Assembly (NCBI RefSeq): GCF_021631985.1
Contig: NZ_CP070225.1
Coordinates: 9,486,001 to 9,550,000, forward strand
Length of the DNA: 64,000 bases
Reading direction: 5' to 3'
DNA from: Sandaracinus amylolyticus
GTDB taxonomy: Bacteria > Myxococcota_A > Polyangia > Polyangiales > Sandaracinaceae
A program made the translations under genes and the position numbers. Below, in pieces: positions 63,372-64,000 of the stretch. Numbering within the stretch: position 1 is the first letter of the stretch; every line of letters starts with the position of its first letter. The notes under the pieces are model-generated. The model made no database searches and had not been told where the DNA came from. It saw only the letters and a list, made by a program, of their open reading frames with translations.

Positions 63372-64000
63372 TCACGACACCGGCGGCGTCGGCGGCAGCG
63401 GCTCGTCGCCGTCGTCGTCGACCGGCGTCTCGGGCTCGGTGCTCGCGCGCGTCGACGCGCGGTACGCATCGAGCGGGCTCACCGCGCGGCGGAACCGCGC
63501 GACCGACGTCTCGTCGTCCTCGTCGAGCTCTGCGACCAGCACGCGGCTGTACCCGGCGATCGACTTCATCGCGCGCGCGATGGCGTCCTGCACCGCTGTC
63601 GTGCTCGGCATCTCCGGCGTCGACCGACCGAGCCCCAGCGCCTCGCCGAGGCTGGCGTGGGTGATCCGCACGCCATCCAGGAACGGCGCGCCCGCGATCG
63701 TGATCACGTCGCGCTCGACCACGCCGCTCATCTTCGCGAGGCGCGTCTCGCCCTCGAAGAACGCGGTGTCGTAGTTGCCCGCGACGAACGCGAGCCCGCT
63801 CGGGAAGATCGCCTCGAGCACCTCCGCCGCACGCGGCGCGAGCGGATAGACGTCGGGCGCGAGCTTGGTGCCGGCGTCATGCAGCGCGCTCCACGCGCGA
63901 GCGTGCGCGATGCCGAAGGGGCGAGTGCGCGCCGGCTCGCCGAGTCGCGCTCGTGGATGACGACGCGCAGCGATTCGCCATCGCTGCGCATCTGCCGGAG
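63372..64000 (-). CDS. Hypothetical protein, C-terminal part (cut by window edge)
   Basis: The minus-strand frame ending at the TGA at 63372 stays open to the window edge (about 209 codons visible), so the start lies beyond 64000. The visible part is mixed alpha/beta: AFVAGNYDTAFFEGETRLAK, VITIAGAPFLDGVRITHASL, TTAVQDAIARAMKSIAGYSR, with an acidic and Pro-rich tail. No family recognised. No signal peptide can be judged. Confidence 0.6.
   Translation of the reverse strand, partial: PADAQRWRIAARRHPRARLGEPARTRPFGIAHARAWSALHDAGTKLAPDVYPLAPRAAEVLEAIFPSGLAFVAGNYDTAFFEGETRLAKMSGVVERDVITIAGAPFLDGVRITHASLGEALGLGRSTPEMPSTTAVQDAIARAMKSIAGYSRVLVAELDEDDETSVARFRRAVSPLDAYRASTRASTEPETPVDDDGDEPLPPTPPVS

Overview
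The window looks like chromosomal DNA from a myxobacterium, probably order Polyangiales (Sandaracinus-like). The evidence is very high GC, third-position G/C bias in every gene, tandem Ser/Thr kinases, an FHA-GAF sigma-54 activator, many signal-peptide lipoproteins, a DUF1592/DUF1552 pair, an encapsulin operon and a myxobacterial-type retron. The assignment is inference; no rRNA or tRNA marker is present.

Layout. 1-9.8 kb: the start of an FCP1/SCP-like phosphatase, a HEAT-repeat protein, a GT39-type membrane glycosyltransferase, a tetratricopeptide-like lipoprotein, the FHA-GAF-AAA+ regulator and two translationally coupled lipoproteins. 9.8-14.3 kb: an MNIO (DUF692) RiPP-type operon with a small Cys-containing lipoprotein precursor, then the MNIO enzyme, its partner, a gluzincin-like lipoprotein and a YceI protein. 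14.3-17 kb: LysR and two short-chain dehydrogenases. 17-23 kb (minus strand): five secreted proteins, two of them nuclease-like and two carrying Cys-rich Asp/Gly calcium-type repeats. 23-25.8 kb: an XRE regulator preceded by seven palindromes with 42-43 bp spacing, then lnt. 25.8-34.4 kb: a response regulator, a lipoprotein, a glycogen-debranching-like enzyme, DUF1552/DUF1592 and bioA. 34.5-39 kb: a GST, two PglI/AgmX-like secreted proteins and an encapsulin operon whose small cargo-like protein ends in two TVGSLR motifs. 39-42 kb: an ECF sigma operon. 42.2-43.8 kb: a retron, with RT plus msr-msd bounded by perfect 18-nt a1/a2 repeats. 43.8-50 kb: amidohydrolase plus MFS, PAP2, and a TerB-acyl-CoA dehydrogenase fusion. 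49.3-64 kb: LysR/GST, a degenerate receiver, membrane proteins, a copper monooxygenase-like lipoprotein, tandem kinases, Uma2, an ECF42/DGPF module with two matching promoters, and partial genes.

A GC-rich inverted-repeat element of about 90 bp occurs five times between genes (35.1, 36.9 twice, 50.3 and 61.1 kb). The most noteworthy items are the retron, the periodic palindrome array, the encapsulin operon with an unfamiliar cargo, the lipoprotein-type MNIO precursor, and the paired ECF42 promoters.
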